Positions 27,113-36,635 of a stretch of 42,803 nucleotides of DNA are shown piece by piece; within the stretch, counting starts at the first letter, position 1; every line of letters starts with the position of its first letter. This DNA comes from Candidatus Nanopelagicales bacterium (GTDB lineage: Bacteria; Actinomycetota; Actinomycetes; S36-B12; CAIYMF01), in assembly GCA_025456065.1 (NCBI GenBank), contig JALOLH010000038.1, positions 1-42,803 of the forward strand. Direction: 5' to 3'. The notes under the pieces are model-generated. The model saw only the letters and a list, made by a program, of their open reading frames with translations. It made no database searches and was not told the origin of the DNA. The translations under genes and the position numbers were made by a program.

Positions 27113-27149
27113 CGACGCCCCCGGGCGGCAGACCGGGCCGGGGGCGTCG
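27113..27149 (-). terminator. Perfect 12-bp inverted repeat between tsf and pyrH
   Basis: CGACGCCCCCGG (27113-27124) and CCGGGGGCGTCG (27138-27149) around a 13-base loop, 35 bases after the tsf stop. There is no T-tract, so it may be a partial terminator or a processing site that lowers pyrH relative to tsf. Confidence 0.6.
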
Positions 27150-27183
27150 GGATGGGCGCGTGACGTGCCGCGCGGCGAAGGGC

Positions 27184-27999
<816 letters not shown>

Positions 28000-28088
28000 G
28001 GGCTGTCCTTTCGGGTCGGGGCGCTGGCCCCTGGGGGTTCGGCGGGGCGCTGAGGGCACCCCTGGTTCGACGTTCGACGGCCGACAAG

Positions 28089-28144
28089 CCCTCCGTCAGG
28101 AGGGCCGGCCGGGCGTGGGCGGTCCCACCCGTGGGGCGGGACCG
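28089..28144 (-). terminator. Two hairpins between rpsB and tsf
   Basis: CGGTCCCACCC GTG GGGCGGGACCG (28120-28144, 10 of 11 pairs) followed on the - strand by a CCCTCC GTCA GGAGGG stem (28089-28104). They could attenuate transcription or mark an RNA processing site that sets the S2 to EF-Ts ratio. Confidence 0.5.
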
Positions 28145-28167
28145 TTCGGGTTGGGCGACAGCCCGGG

Positions 28168-29256
28168 CTAGGCGACCGGTGCGGCCGGCGCGTCGCCGGG
28201 CTCGGTCTCGGCGGCCACCGGGGCCTCGGCGGCGTCGGCGCCCGGGGCCTCCGCGACCTCGGCGTCGGCGGGCGGAGCCTCGGCGGCGGGCGTCTCAGCG
28301 GCCGGGGCCTCCGCGACCTCGGCGTCAGCGACCTCGGCGCCGGGCGTCTCAACGGCCTCCGCCACCGGGGCCTCGACGGCCTCAGCCACGGGGGCCTCGG
28401 GTGCCGGAGCCTCCGCCACGGGGGCCTCGAGTGCCGGAGCCTCGGCCACGGGGGCCTCGGGTGCCACCGCGGCAGCGGCCGGTGCGGCGGTCTCCGCCTG
28501 GTGCGCGGCCAGCAGCTCGGCCTCCCACTCGGCGAGCGGCTCCGCAGCCGCCCCGGTCCCCCCGGTGGCGCGCGCCATCAGGCCCTCGGCCACGGCGTCC
28601 GCGATCACGCGGGTGAGCAGGCCGACGGCCCGGATGGCGTCGTCGTTGCCGGGGATGGGGAAGTCGACGAGGTCGGGGTCGCAGTTCGAGTCGAGGATCG
28701 CGATGACCGGGATGCCCAGCTTGCGGGCCTCACCGACGGCGATCGCCTCCTTGTTCGTGTCGACCACCCACACGGCCGCGGGCAGCCGGCTCATGTCGCG
28801 GATCCCACCCAGCGTGCGCTCGAGCTTGTCCTTCTCACGACGCAGGACGAGCAGCTCCTTCTTCGTCATCCCCGAGCCGGCGACGTCGTCGAAGTCGATC
28901 TGCTCCAGCTCCTTGAGCCGCTGCAGGCGCTTGTGCACGGTCTGGAAGTTGGTGAGCATGCCGCCCAGCCAGCGCTCGTTCACGTACGGCATCCCGACCC
29001 GCGTGGCCTGCTCCGCCACGGCCTCCTGGGCCTGCTTCTTGGTCCCGACGAACATGACGGTGCCGCCACGCGAGACCGTGTCCTTCACGTAGGAGAAGGC
29101 GCGGTCGATCGCCGACAGCGACTGGGTCAGGTCGATGATGTAGATGCCGTTGCGCTCCGTGAGGATGAAGCGCTTCATCTTGGGGTTCCAGCGCCGGGTC
29201 TGGTGTCCGAAGTGGACACCGCTCTCCAGCATCTGGCGCATCGTCACGACGGCCAT
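28168..29256 (-). CDS. rpsB: 30S ribosomal protein S2 with long repeated Ala/Pro/Glu tail
   Basis: S2 sits on the solvent side of the small subunit and is needed for S1 binding or 30S maturation. The core (residues 1 to about 225) is typical: [52 protein letters not shown] and [21 protein letters not shown]. The protein then continues for about 110 residues of Ala, Pro, Val and Glu, with 10-residue repeats of the type [10 protein letters not shown] encoded by 30-bp DNA repeats (28388-28465), to a total of 362. The usual length is about 250-300. The tail is strongly acidic and lacks basic residues, so it should stay disordered and off the rRNA. AGAGGA lies upstream of the ATG. A structured leader precedes the gene. 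Confidence 0.96.
   Translation of the reverse strand: MAVVTMRQMLESGVHFGHQTRRWNPKMKRFILTERNGIYIIDLTQSLSAIDRAFSYVKDTVSRGGTVMFVGTKKQAQEAVAEQATRVGMPYVNERWLGGMLTNFQTVHKRLQRLKELEQIDFDDVAGSGMTKKELLVLRREKDKLERTLGGIRDMSRLPAAVWVVDTNKEAIAVGEARKLGIPVIAILDSNCDPDLVDFPIPGNDDAIRAVGLLTRVIADAVAEGLMARATGGTGAAAEPLAEWEAELLAAHQAETAAPAAAAVAPEAPVAEAPALEAPVAEAPAPEAPVAEAVEAPVAEAVETPGAEVADAEVAEAPAAETPAAEAPPADAEVAEAPGADAAEAPVAAETEPGDAPAAPVA
28388..28465. repeat. 30-bp tandem repeat in rpsB, 2.6 copies
   Basis: Units at 28388-28417 and 28418-28447 (two differences) plus a partial third to 28465, each starting ACGGGGGCCTCG. They encode the 10-residue repeats of the S2 tail. Confidence 0.8.
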
Positions 29257-29304
29257 GCGAGATCCTCTTTCGTGCGCGGCGGGCCGCGCGGTCGGTTGTC
29301 ACGT

Positions 29305-29417
29305 GCCGCCGGGTGGCGGCTCGTCCTGATGCCCCCGGGTGTCGGGCTGCGCTCGGCGCAGACCGGTCCGACGCCCGTCGAGTCGGGGCATGCGAATTCG
29401 GACCCTTGCGGGATCCG
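29305..29417 (-). promoter_or_regulatory. Structured 5' leader of rpsB
   Basis: Three stems lie in order on the - strand. The first is CGGATCCC GCAA GGGTCCG (29399-29417), with a bulged T and a GNRA-type tetraloop, right at the predicted 5' end. The second is CTGCGC CGA GCGCAG (29347-29361). The third is GCCGCC ACCC GGCGGC (29305-29320). This is a plausible S2 autoregulation element, as rpsB leaders in other bacteria bind S2; the identity is inference. Confidence 0.45.
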
Positions 29418-29425
29418 TGCCGCCG

Positions 29426-29455
29426 ATTCTACGGCGCCGTCGCCTCGCGCAGGAA
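29426..29455 (-). promoter_or_regulatory. Candidate rpsB promoter
   Basis: -10 TAGAAT (29426-29431), 18-base spacer, weak -35 TTCCTG (29450-29455). The predicted start near 29419 places the first leader hairpin at the RNA 5' end. A related AGAATCGG sequence is seen at the rplS promoter candidate. Confidence 0.45.
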
Positions 29456-29546
29456 ATCCGGGCGCCGCGCCGTCCCGACCTCCTGCGGGCCAGACTGTCC
29501 ACAGATCCCCCGACGCCGGGGTGCGGCGGGGGCATCCCGGGCCACG

Positions 29547-30089
29547 ATGCCGACCATGGCCAGAACGTCGCGCAGGGCGCGGCCCATCGCAGTGCTCGTG
29601 ATCCTCCCCCCGGTGATCCTCAGCCTGGTGATCCTCCCCCTCGTGGTCGGACCCACGCGGGCCAGCGCCTCGTCCGGTGCGCGGGCCACCGACTGGACCG
29701 CCCCCGTCTGGCCGGTGCGGGTCACGCGCGCCTTCGACAACCCGGAGCATGACTGGCTCCGGGGCCATCGGGGCATCGACCTGCGCACGACGCCCGGCAC
29801 CACGGTGCGGGCCGCCGGCGACGGGCGGGTGGTGTTCGCCGCGACCCTGGCCGGACGCGGGGTCGTGGTCGTGGACCACGGCGCCCTTCGCACCACCTAC
29901 GAGCCGGTGGCAGCCGAGGTCAGGCCCGGGGATCGGGTCCGCCGCGGGGCCCGGCTCGGGCGGGTGTCACCGGGATCGGGCCATTGCGGCACGGGGCGGT
30001 GCCTGCACCTCGGGCTCAAGCGCGGACGGGTCTACCTCGACCCGCGACTCGTGCTCGGCCGCGCGACGGCCGTGCTGCGGCCCTGGTGA
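29547..30089 (+). CDS. M23-family (LytM) peptidase, secreted or membrane-anchored
   Basis: A 180-residue protein with an N-terminal signal or anchor helix (ARPIAVLVILPPVILSLVI) and a single M23 domain, the fold of zinc peptidases that cut peptidoglycan cross-bridges. Visible motifs are GHRGIDLRTTPGTTVRAAGDGRVVFA, with the zinc-ligand His and Asp, GVVVVDHGALRTTYEPV, and HCGTGRCLHLG, which stands in for the usual HLHFE ending. The His pair of the last motif is reduced to one visible His in CLHLG, a variant common in this actinobacterial subgroup that may be less active. ATG 29556 is an alternative start; neither has a strong ribosome binding site. It stands beside rpsB, as in many actinobacteria, but on the opposite strand. 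Confidence 0.85.
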   Translation: MPTMARTSRRARPIAVLVILPPVILSLVILPLVVGPTRASASSGARATDWTAPVWPVRVTRAFDNPEHDWLRGHRGIDLRTTPGTTVRAAGDGRVVFAATLAGRGVVVVDHGALRTTYEPVAAEVRPGDRVRRGARLGRVSPGSGHCGTGRCLHLGLKRGRVYLDPRLVLGRATAVLRPW

Positions 30090-30139
30090 GGCCGGAATCC
30101 TGAGGGTTGGGGTGCCGCCGGGGTCCGGGCTCCACAGCC

Positions 30140-30233
30140 GGGTCGGGGCTCCGCGGGAGCGTGGCCGCCGGGTGGGGCTCCGCGGGAGCGTGGCCGCCGG
30201 GGTCGGGGCCGCCGCCGGGTGGGGCTCCGTGCG
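30140..30233. repeat. About 30-bp degenerate GC-rich tandem repeat
   Basis: Units GGGTCGGGGCTCCGCGGGAG... at 30140-30169 and 30170-30198 (one base shorter), followed by one or two degenerate copies. It fills the gap between the convergent M23 peptidase and sigma factor genes. Confidence 0.75.
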
Positions 30234-30236
30234 AGC

Positions 30237-31151
30237 TCAGTCCTCGTCGACGGTCGACATGCGGGTGCGCATGGCCATCATGGCCTTCGTGTGCAGCTGG
30301 CAGATCCGGCTCTCGGTGACGCCCAGGACCAGGCCGATCTCGGCCAGCGTGAGCCCCTCGTAGTAGTAGAGGGTCACCACGATCTGCTCCCGCTCGGGCA
30401 GGGTGTGGATCACGCGCGCGAGGAAGAACCGGGTCTCCTCGTCGTCGAGTGCGTCCCCCGGCGCATCGGTCCGATCGTCCTCGAGCCGCTCCCCCAGCGT
30501 GGCCCCGTCAGCACGGTCGTTCGACGCGAGCATCTCGTCGAGCGCGGCCACGTGGACGAACGACACCTGGCTGAAGACCTTGCGCAGCTCGGAGACGTGC
30601 AGGCCCAGCTCCTCGGCGATCTCGGCCTCGGACGGGGTGCGCTGCAGGCGGGCCTCGAGCACGGCGATCGCGCGCTCCACGTCGCGGGCCTTGGTCCGCA
30701 CGGACCGGGGGATCCAGTCGATCGAACGCAGCTCGTCGATGATCGCCCCGCGGATGCGGTTGATCGCGTAGGTCTCGAACTTGATCGCCCGTCCGATGTC
30801 GTACTTGTCGATGGCATCGATGAGGCCGAACACGCCGTAGGACACCAGGTCGCCCTGCTCCACGTTGGCCGGCAGGCCGACCCCGACGCGGCCGGCCACG
30901 TAGCGGACCAGCGGGGCGTACTGGAGGATCAGCTGCTCCCGCAGCCGGGCATCGGCCGTGCGCTTGTAGTCCGCCCAGAGGGCTGCCAGGGCGGCGCCCT
31001 CGGGCGCCATCTCCGCGGCGGCGTCGTCGGGGTCGATCGGGTCCAGCTCGCTGCGAGGGTCGACCGCGCCCGGCGATACCACCGAGAGCCCTCCCTCGCC
31101 CTCCCCGTCGCCGCCGTCGAAGCCGTCAGGCGCGAGGGTGTGCTCGCTCAT
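30237..31151 (-). CDS. RNA polymerase sigma factor of the FliA/WhiG group
   Basis: An alternative sigma-70-family factor (group 3). The 304-residue protein has an acidic N-terminal tail (to about residue 50), then region 2 with [44 protein letters not shown] and [21 protein letters not shown], region 3 with [20 protein letters not shown], and region 4 with [41 protein letters not shown]. The [17 protein letters not shown] stretch is typical of FliA/WhiG, which drive motility or developmental genes. It overlaps the end of xerC by 26 bp, with an AGGAGC ribosome binding site before the ATG at 31151. The choice between FliA and WhiG function depends on whether the organism has flagella; no flagellar gene is in the window. 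Confidence 0.93.
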   Translation of the reverse strand: MSEHTLAPDGFDGGDGEGEGGLSVVSPGAVDPRSELDPIDPDDAAAEMAPEGAALAALWADYKRTADARLREQLILQYAPLVRYVAGRVGVGLPANVEQGDLVSYGVFGLIDAIDKYDIGRAIKFETYAINRIRGAIIDELRSIDWIPRSVRTKARDVERAIAVLEARLQRTPSEAEIAEELGLHVSELRKVFSQVSFVHVAALDEMLASNDRADGATLGERLEDDRTDAPGDALDDEETRFFLARVIHTLPEREQIVVTLYYYEGLTLAEIGLVLGVTESRICQLHTKAMMAMRTRMSTVDED

Positions 31152-32043
31152 AGCTGCTCCTGAGGCGCTCGATGGAGACATGCGTGTAGATCTGCGTCGT
31201 CCCGAGACTAGCGTGGCCGAGCACCTCCTGGACGGAACGCAGATCCGCGCCGCCCTCCAGCAGGTGCGTGGCCATCGAGTGCCGCAGCCCGTGCGGGCCG
31301 AGGTCCGGGGCGTCGGGGACGTGCCCCAGCAACGCGTGCACGACCCGGCGCACGACGCGGGGGTCGATCCGCGCGCCGCGCGTCCCGAGGAACAGGGCGT
31401 CACCCGAGCCGGTCCCGGCCAGGCGGGGCCGCCCCAGCTCCAGCCACGTCCGCAGGGCCGATGCCGCCGGTCCGCCGAACGGCACCACCCGCTCCTTGGC
31501 GCCCTTCCCCAGCACCCGCACGGTGCGCCGCTCCCAGTCCACGTCGGCTCGGTCGAGGCCGGTGAGCTCGGAGACCCGCACACCGCACGCGTAGAGGACC
31601 TCGAGCATCGCCCGGTCACGGACGTGCACGGGATCGGCGTCGTCAGCGCGCAGCTCGGCCACGGTGAGCAGGGCGGACGCCTGCCCCGGCTTGAGCACCT
31701 CGGGGATCGGTCGCCGGGGGCTCGGCGCGCTCAGGCGCGCTGCGGGATCGGTCTGCAGGCGGCCCTGGCGGACTGCCCAGGTGGTGAACGCCCGGACGGA
31801 CGCCACCCGGCGGGCCAGCGTCCGCCGGGACGCTCCGGCACGCCCCATCGAGCCCAGCCATGCGCGTAGGGTGCGCAGGTCCAACTCGGTGAGGTCCTCG
31901 ATGCCGGCCTGCGCCCCGAACGCCAGGCAGGCCTGGACATCACCGACGTAGGCCCGGACCGTGTGCGGGCTGCGGCCACGCTCGTCGCGCAGGTGCACCG
32001 CGAACGCCGCCACGGCCTCGGCAAGGCTCGCGGGGAGGTCCAC
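31126..32043 (-). CDS. xerC: Tyrosine recombinase XerC
   Basis: Resolves chromosome dimers at dif with XerD. The 305-residue protein has the SAM-like N-terminal domain ([23 protein letters not shown]) and the catalytic residues with XerD-like spacing: Arg156 (ACGVRVSEL), Lys180 (LGKGAKER), His251 and Arg254 ([10 protein letters not shown]), His277 (GHASLGTTQ) and Tyr286 (IYTHV). The start is GTG 32043, with GGGAG upstream. It lies 21 bp after dprA in the operon, and its 3' end overlaps the sigma factor gene. There are no integrase-type neighbours, so it is the chromosomal recombinase. Confidence 0.95.
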   Translation of the reverse strand: MDLPASLAEAVAAFAVHLRDERGRSPHTVRAYVGDVQACLAFGAQAGIEDLTELDLRTLRAWLGSMGRAGASRRTLARRVASVRAFTTWAVRQGRLQTDPAARLSAPSPRRPIPEVLKPGQASALLTVAELRADDADPVHVRDRAMLEVLYACGVRVSELTGLDRADVDWERRTVRVLGKGAKERVVPFGGPAASALRTWLELGRPRLAGTGSGDALFLGTRGARIDPRVVRRVVHALLGHVPDAPDLGPHGLRHSMATHLLEGGADLRSVQEVLGHASLGTTQIYTHVSIERLRSSYERAHPRA

Positions 32044-32064
32044 GCGGCCATGCTCCCGCAGTGC

Positions 32065-33159
32065 TCACCCGCATCGCCGCCATCCGTGCGCGGCGCGCCG
32101 TACGTGTCCGTGCAGCTCGAGGATCCCCAGGTGTGCCAGGCACGTCACCGCGGGCAGGCCGCTGCGGGCCGCGACCTCCTCCACGGAACGACCACCCCGC
32201 CGTGCCAGCGCGTCGAGCACCCGCCGTGCCTCCTCCGAAAGCGCGGGCGCGGACACGGTGCTGGCCCCGCCCGCGGTAGGGACCGCGGACGGCGAGGATC
32301 CCTCCACGGCCGCCAGCAGGGCTGCGGCCTCCTCCCCGTCACACACGGCCCGGGCCACCTGCTCGTGCAGCAGGCGATTGGTGCCCGAGCTCGCCATCGA
32401 CGTCACCGGGCCCGGGACGACCATCAGGATGCGACCGATCTCCAGGGCACGGTTGGCCGTCGCCAGCGCGCCACTGCGACGTGCGGCCTCGACGACGAGC
32501 GTGCCACGCGTGAGGCCGGCGATCAGCCGGTTGCGGGCCAGGAAGCGGTGCCGCAGCGGCGCGCTGCCGGGAGGCAGCTCCGACACGACCGCCCCCTCGT
32601 CGGCGATGCGGCACAGCAGCGCCTCGTGGGCACGCGGGTAGGCCAGGTCCACCCCGCACGCGAGGACCGCGACCGTGGCCCCGCCGACCGCCAGGGCGGA
32701 TCGGTGCGCGGCGGCATCGATGCCGAACGCCGCCCCCGACACGATGGTCCAGCCGGTGCCCGCCAGTCCGGCGACGATGGCGCCCGTGGCACGCTCGCCG
32801 TAGGGCGTGCAGGCGCGCGAACCGACCACCGCCACCGACCGCATCGCGGCGACCCGTAGGTCGAGCGGGCCACGGACCCACAGGGCCAGGGGCGGCTCCG
32901 GGATGTCCGACAGCTGGCTCGGGAACTCCGTGTCGTCCGGGACGAGCACGCGGATCCCGGCCCGGGCCATCGTGGCCAGCATGGCGGGCACGTCCTCCGG
33001 GCTGATCCGCCCCGGCACCGTGCCGGGGGGCGGCCCGCCGGCTCGCAGCACCTCGTGCAGGACTGCGGCGGGGCCGAGCTCCGCGACCCGTTCGGCCATG
33101 CCCGGGGTGCCCGGCTCCACCGCACAGGCCAGCGCGATCCTGGCGGTGCGCTCATCCAT
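32065..33159 (-). CDS. dprA: DNA-processing protein A
   Basis: Binds incoming single-stranded DNA and loads RecA in natural transformation. The 364-residue protein has an N-terminal helical domain, the Rossmann-like core with VAVVGSRACTPYGE, VSGAAFGIDAAAHRSAL, SELPPGSAPLRHRFLARNR, IAGLTRGTLVVEAARRSGAL and TANRALEIGR, and a C-terminal winged-helix domain after residue 290 (SEEARRVLDAL, HLGILELHGHV). ATG 33159 overlaps the comM stop by eight bases (ATGGATGA). Longer upstream readings are antisense-like. Together with comM it suggests some DNA-uptake capacity, although no pilus or ComEC genes are in view. Confidence 0.94.
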   Translation of the reverse strand: MDERTARIALACAVEPGTPGMAERVAELGPAAVLHEVLRAGGPPPGTVPGRISPEDVPAMLATMARAGIRVLVPDDTEFPSQLSDIPEPPLALWVRGPLDLRVAAMRSVAVVGSRACTPYGERATGAIVAGLAGTGWTIVSGAAFGIDAAAHRSALAVGGATVAVLACGVDLAYPRAHEALLCRIADEGAVVSELPPGSAPLRHRFLARNRLIAGLTRGTLVVEAARRSGALATANRALEIGRILMVVPGPVTSMASSGTNRLLHEQVARAVCDGEEAAALLAAVEGSSPSAVPTAGGASTVSAPALSEEARRVLDALARRGGRSVEEVAARSGLPAVTCLAHLGILELHGHVRRAAHGWRRCG

Positions 33160-34717
33160 CGAGGGCACCGCCGTCGCGCAGGGCGAGTGCGCGGCCGACC
33201 TCCGGCAGCCCGGGTCGGGCCACCGCCCCCAGGTCGGCGACGCTCCACGCCACCCGCAGGGCCCGATCCGCGCCGCGCGCACTGAGGCGACCCGCCGCCA
33301 CGGCCTCGCCGAGCAGCGTGGTGGCCTCCGGGCTGGGGGCCAGCAGCCCGCGCAGCAGGCCCCCGGGGTACTCCCCGTTGCCCAGCCCGGGCAGGTCGAG
33401 GCGAGCGCACCTCGCCCGGCCACGGGCACGTGCGGCCACGACCCGCGCACGGACCTCGGCCGAGGTCTCGGGAACCGCATCGAGGGCCCAGATCGATCGG
33501 CCGGGCGCACGCAGCGCCAGGCGGATGTCGACGCGGTCCAGCAGCGGCCCGGACAGCCGGGCGAGGTAGCGACGCCGGTCGGTCGACCGGCAGCGGCACG
33601 CGTCGCCCGTGCCGTCGCCGAGGCCGCAGGGGCACGGGTTCGCGGCGAGGACCAGCTGGAAGCGTGCCGGCATCGTCGCCGTGAAGCCGGCGCGCGCGAT
33701 CGTGACCGTGCCGGACTCCAGGGGCTGGCGCAGGGCCTCCAGGCACGACGCGCCGAACTCCGCGGCCTCGTCGAGCAGCAGGACCCCGCCGTGCGCCAGC
33801 GTCACGGCCCCGGGCGAGGGTTGACCACCGCGGCCTCCCCCGACCAGGGCGGGCACCGTGGCAGTGTGGTGCGGCGCCTGGAAGGGCGGCCGCCGGACCA
33901 GCCCTGGCACGTCGGCCACGACCGATCGGATCGCCGTCACCGTGAGGGCGTCCTCGTCGTCGAGGTCGGGCAGGATCGTGGGCAGCCGTTGGGCGAGCAT
34001 CGTCTTGCCGACGCCGGGGCGCCCGATCATCGCCACGTGGTGCCCGCCGACGGCCGCCACCTCGAGCGCGGCCACGGCCTCGGCCTGGCCCCGCACGTCG
34101 GCCAGGTCCGGCTCCTCCCCCGCCGCGGGCCGCCGCGTCCCCTCGTGCCCCGGCGCAGCCGAGCGGGCTTCGGCCCCGTCAGTGGGCGGGTCCAGGGCCG
34201 GCTCGGCCCCCACGGCCACCCGGGACCACTGCCCCAGCGACGTCACCCCGACCACCGCGAGCCCGGGGACGACCGCGGCCTCCGCGGCGCTGGGCGCCGC
34301 CACGACGAGGCGCCCGCGCCCGGCCCGTGCCGCCGCCACGGCGGCTACCACCGTGCCGCGCACCGGGCGCACCCGCCCGTCCAGGCCGAGCTCGGCGAAC
34401 AGCACGGCCGAGGCCACGGCCTCCGCCGGCAGCTGGCCGTCGGCGGCCAGGACCGCGCTCGCGATGGCCAGGTCGAGCCCACTGCCCCGCTTGTGCAACG
34501 AGGCCGGGGACAGGCCCACCGTGATGCGTGCCTGCGGCCATCGGGCACCGCTGGTCAGCACCGCGGCACGGACCCGGTCGCGGGCCTCGCCGACCGCGGC
34601 GTCCGGCAGCCCGACGATGCTCATCCCGGGCAGCCCGGAGGACAGGTGGGCCTCGACCTCCACGAGGTGGGCCTGCACCCCGTGGATCACGACCCCGTGG
34701 GCCCGGGCCAGGGCCAT
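33152..34717 (-). CDS. comM: YifB/ComM-family Mg-chelatase-like AAA+ ATPase
   Basis: An AAA+ helicase that promotes branch migration of incoming DNA in transformation. The 521-residue protein has the N-terminal Lon-protease-like domain (LVEVEAHLSSGLPGMSIVGLPD, GLSPASLHKRGSGLDLAIA), Walker A in IGRPGVGKTMLAQRLP, PFQAPHHTATVPALVGGG, Walker B in GGVLLLDEAAEF, AANPCPCGLGDGTGDACRC with its cysteine cluster, and LSGPLLDRVDIRL. The C-terminal domain ends in SARGADRALRVAWSVADL. ATG 34717 overlaps the yraN stop by one base (TGATG). Confidence 0.95.
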   Translation of the reverse strand: MALARAHGVVIHGVQAHLVEVEAHLSSGLPGMSIVGLPDAAVGEARDRVRAAVLTSGARWPQARITVGLSPASLHKRGSGLDLAIASAVLAADGQLPAEAVASAVLFAELGLDGRVRPVRGTVVAAVAAARAGRGRLVVAAPSAAEAAVVPGLAVVGVTSLGQWSRVAVGAEPALDPPTDGAEARSAAPGHEGTRRPAAGEEPDLADVRGQAEAVAALEVAAVGGHHVAMIGRPGVGKTMLAQRLPTILPDLDDEDALTVTAIRSVVADVPGLVRRPPFQAPHHTATVPALVGGGRGGQPSPGAVTLAHGGVLLLDEAAEFGASCLEALRQPLESGTVTIARAGFTATMPARFQLVLAANPCPCGLGDGTGDACRCRSTDRRRYLARLSGPLLDRVDIRLALRAPGRSIWALDAVPETSAEVRARVVAARARGRARCARLDLPGLGNGEYPGGLLRGLLAPSPEATTLLGEAVAAGRLSARGADRALRVAWSVADLGAVARPGLPEVGRALALRDGGALDG

Positions 34718-35073
34718 CAGGCGATCCCGCGCACGTGCTCGACCTCGACGCGCCCGTCGGCGCGCATGAGGATGCCGACGCCGTCGAAGCGGATGGGGCC
34801 GCGGTGCCGGCCCTCCGCCGTGAGGTAGGCGCTCGCGAGCCGACGCAGGCGGGCGCACTTGGCTGGCGTGATGGCCGCGAGCGGGGTGCCGAAGCCCAGG
34901 CCGCGCCGGGTCTTGACCTCGCAGAACACGAGGGTGTCGCCCTCCCGCGCGACGACGTCGAGCTCGCCGTGCCGGCACCGCCAGTTGCGGGCCACGACCT
35001 GCATGCCGACCAGCTCGAGATGGGCGACCGCCACGTCCTCACCGCGGCCGCCGAGCACCACACGATCCCCCAT
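34717..35073 (-). CDS. UPF0102/YraN endonuclease-fold protein
   Basis: A 118-residue member of the YraN family with the restriction-endonuclease-like core: GEDVAVAHLELVGMQVVARNWRC, GELDVVAREGDTLVFCEVKTRR (Glu, Asp and Glu-x-Lys in the right order) and the C-terminal VEHVRGIA. Its biochemical role is not established. It usually sits between rnhB and comM, as here. The ATG at 35073 follows a 54-bp gap after rnhB. Confidence 0.93.
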   Translation of the reverse strand: MGDRVVLGGRGEDVAVAHLELVGMQVVARNWRCRHGELDVVAREGDTLVFCEVKTRRGLGFGTPLAAITPAKCARLRRLASAYLTAEGRHRGPIRFDGVGILMRADGRVEVEHVRGIA

Positions 35074-35127
35074 CGGCGCCTCACCCCCGGGGCAACCCTC
35101 CCCCGGCGATCGGCGACCGCCAAGGGG

Positions 35128-35904
35128 TCAGCGCGAGGCTGTGGACAAGGTGCGGGTCCCCGGCTCGGGATCGACGAGGTCGACGCAGGGCCCGCCCTCC
35201 TCGGCCTCCAGCCCCGGGCCGGGGAGGTTCCAGCTCCGCCGGTGCAGCGCGCACGGGCCGTGCTCACGCAGCGCGGCGACGTGCTCCGGGGCGCTGTACC
35301 CCTTGTTGAGCGCCCACCCGTACTCGGGGTGGCGGCCCGAGAGCTCGATCATGATGGCGTCCCGCGCGCACTTGGCGAGCACGCTGGCCGCCGCGACCCC
35401 GGCGCACGACAGGTCCGCCTTGACCCGCGTGACCACGCGGGAGGGGAGGGCATCGAGGTCGGCGAGCGCCGCGGCCCTGGCCGACCGCGGGTCCGGGAAC
35501 AGGGCGTCGCAGTCCGCCGGCGGGGTCATCCAGTCGTGGCTGCCGTCGAGCAGTGCCAGCGCCGGACGGACCCCGAGCTCGGCGAAGGCGCGCGCCGCGG
35601 CCACGCGCAGTGCCGCGAGGATGCCGACCGCGTCGACCTCGTCGGGCCCTGCGTGCCCGACGGCGTGCGCCACCGGCCACCGCCGCAGCCGCGGCAGCAG
35701 CGCCATGCGCGCGGCCGGCGTGAGCAGCTTCGAGTCGCGCAGCCCGCGGGGCGCCGTCCCGGTCTGCATCGAGACGACCGCCACGCCGACGGTGACCGGA
35801 CCGGCGAGCGCCCCGCGGCCCACCTCGTCGACGCAGGCCAGCGCCGGGGCCCCGGCGCGCAGCAGCGAGCGCTCCACCCGCAGCGTCGGCGCCGGCGTGC
35901 TCAC
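35128..35904 (-). CDS. rnhB: Ribonuclease HII
   Basis: Cuts RNA in RNA-DNA hybrids, including single ribonucleotides. The 258-residue protein has the acidic active site: Asp26-Glu27 in CVDEVGRGALAGP, Asp120 in ALLDGSHDW, and the VKADLSCAGVAAASVLAKCARD segment. NKGYSAPEHVAALREHGPCALHRRSW is the usual ending, followed by about 30 further residues. Start GTG 35904 overlaps the stop of the signal peptidase gene by four bases (GTGA). Confidence 0.95.
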   Translation of the reverse strand: MSTPAPTLRVERSLLRAGAPALACVDEVGRGALAGPVTVGVAVVSMQTGTAPRGLRDSKLLTPAARMALLPRLRRWPVAHAVGHAGPDEVDAVGILAALRVAAARAFAELGVRPALALLDGSHDWMTPPADCDALFPDPRSARAAALADLDALPSRVVTRVKADLSCAGVAAASVLAKCARDAIMIELSGRHPEYGWALNKGYSAPEHVAALREHGPCALHRRSWNLPGPGLEAEEGGPCVDLVDPEPGTRTLSTASR

Positions 35905-36635
35905 CCGGCGTCCCCCCCGTCCGTCCCGTTGTAGTCCGGGAGGGTGGCCCAGCGGGACACCGGCCACATGATGACCTCGGCGGTCCCCACGACGTTCTCC
36001 ACCGGGACCGTGCCGTCCTGCTCCTCGAGGTGGTACCGGGAGTCGGCCGAGTCCGACCGGTGGTCGCCCATCATGAACAGGCGGCCCTGCGGGACCGTCA
36101 CGGAGAAGCGGATCTGGTCGGTCCGGTCACCGGGGTACAGGTAGGGCTCGTCGAGGGACTCGCCGTTGCGGACGATCCTGCCGTCCGCGTCGCAGCACTC
36201 CACCGTGTCCCCGCCCACGCCGATCACGCGCTTGACCAGGTCGTCGCCGCTGGAGCTGGGCAGGATGCCGACGAAGGTCCCGATCTGGTTCAGCACGCCG
36301 GCCACGCCCGTGGGCGCCACGGGGTCGGCCAGCCACTGGTTGGGGTCGCGGAAGACCACGACGTCGCCACGGGACGGCTCGACGCCCGGCTTCCACACGA
36401 GGATCCGGTCGCCGCGCACCAGCGTCTGCTCCATGGAGCCGCTCGGGACCCAGAAGGCCTGCAGCAGGAAGGTCCGCACGAGGGCCGAGATGACGAGGGC
36501 GGCGACGACCACGATCACCAGCTCGCGCAGGGCGTGCCAGAACCCGCCCCCACCACCCCGCCCCGCGTGCCGCTCCTCACCCGGGGTCTCGCGAGCCGGT
36601 GGCGTGGCTGGGCTGCCCTCTGCCGGCTCACTCAT
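35901..36635 (-). CDS. lepB: Signal peptidase I (second of tandem pair)
   Basis: Removes signal peptides from secreted proteins. The 244-residue protein has a 30-residue charged N-terminus ending in a Gly run, one membrane helix (LVIVVVAALVISALVRTFLLQAF), the catalytic Ser67 in VPSGSMEQTL and the general-base Lys135 in DLVKRVIGVGGD, and the conserved MGDHRSDSADSRY box. ATG 36635 overlaps the stop of the other lepB gene by eight bases. Confidence 0.95.
   Translation of the reverse strand: MSEPAEGSPATPPARETPGEERHAGRGGGGGFWHALRELVIVVVAALVISALVRTFLLQAFWVPSGSMEQTLVRGDRILVWKPGVEPSRGDVVVFRDPNQWLADPVAPTGVAGVLNQIGTFVGILPSSSGDDLVKRVIGVGGDTVECCDADGRIVRNGESLDEPYLYPGDRTDQIRFSVTVPQGRLFMMGDHRSDSADSRYHLEEQDGTVPVENVVGTAEVIMWPVSRWATLPDYNGTDGGDAG

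Noticed and set aside
28080-28180. Whether the rpsB tail is a separate small gene or a frameshift artefact
   Set aside because: The tail is in frame with the S2 core, keeps G/C third-position bias, and ends in a proper stop at 28168.
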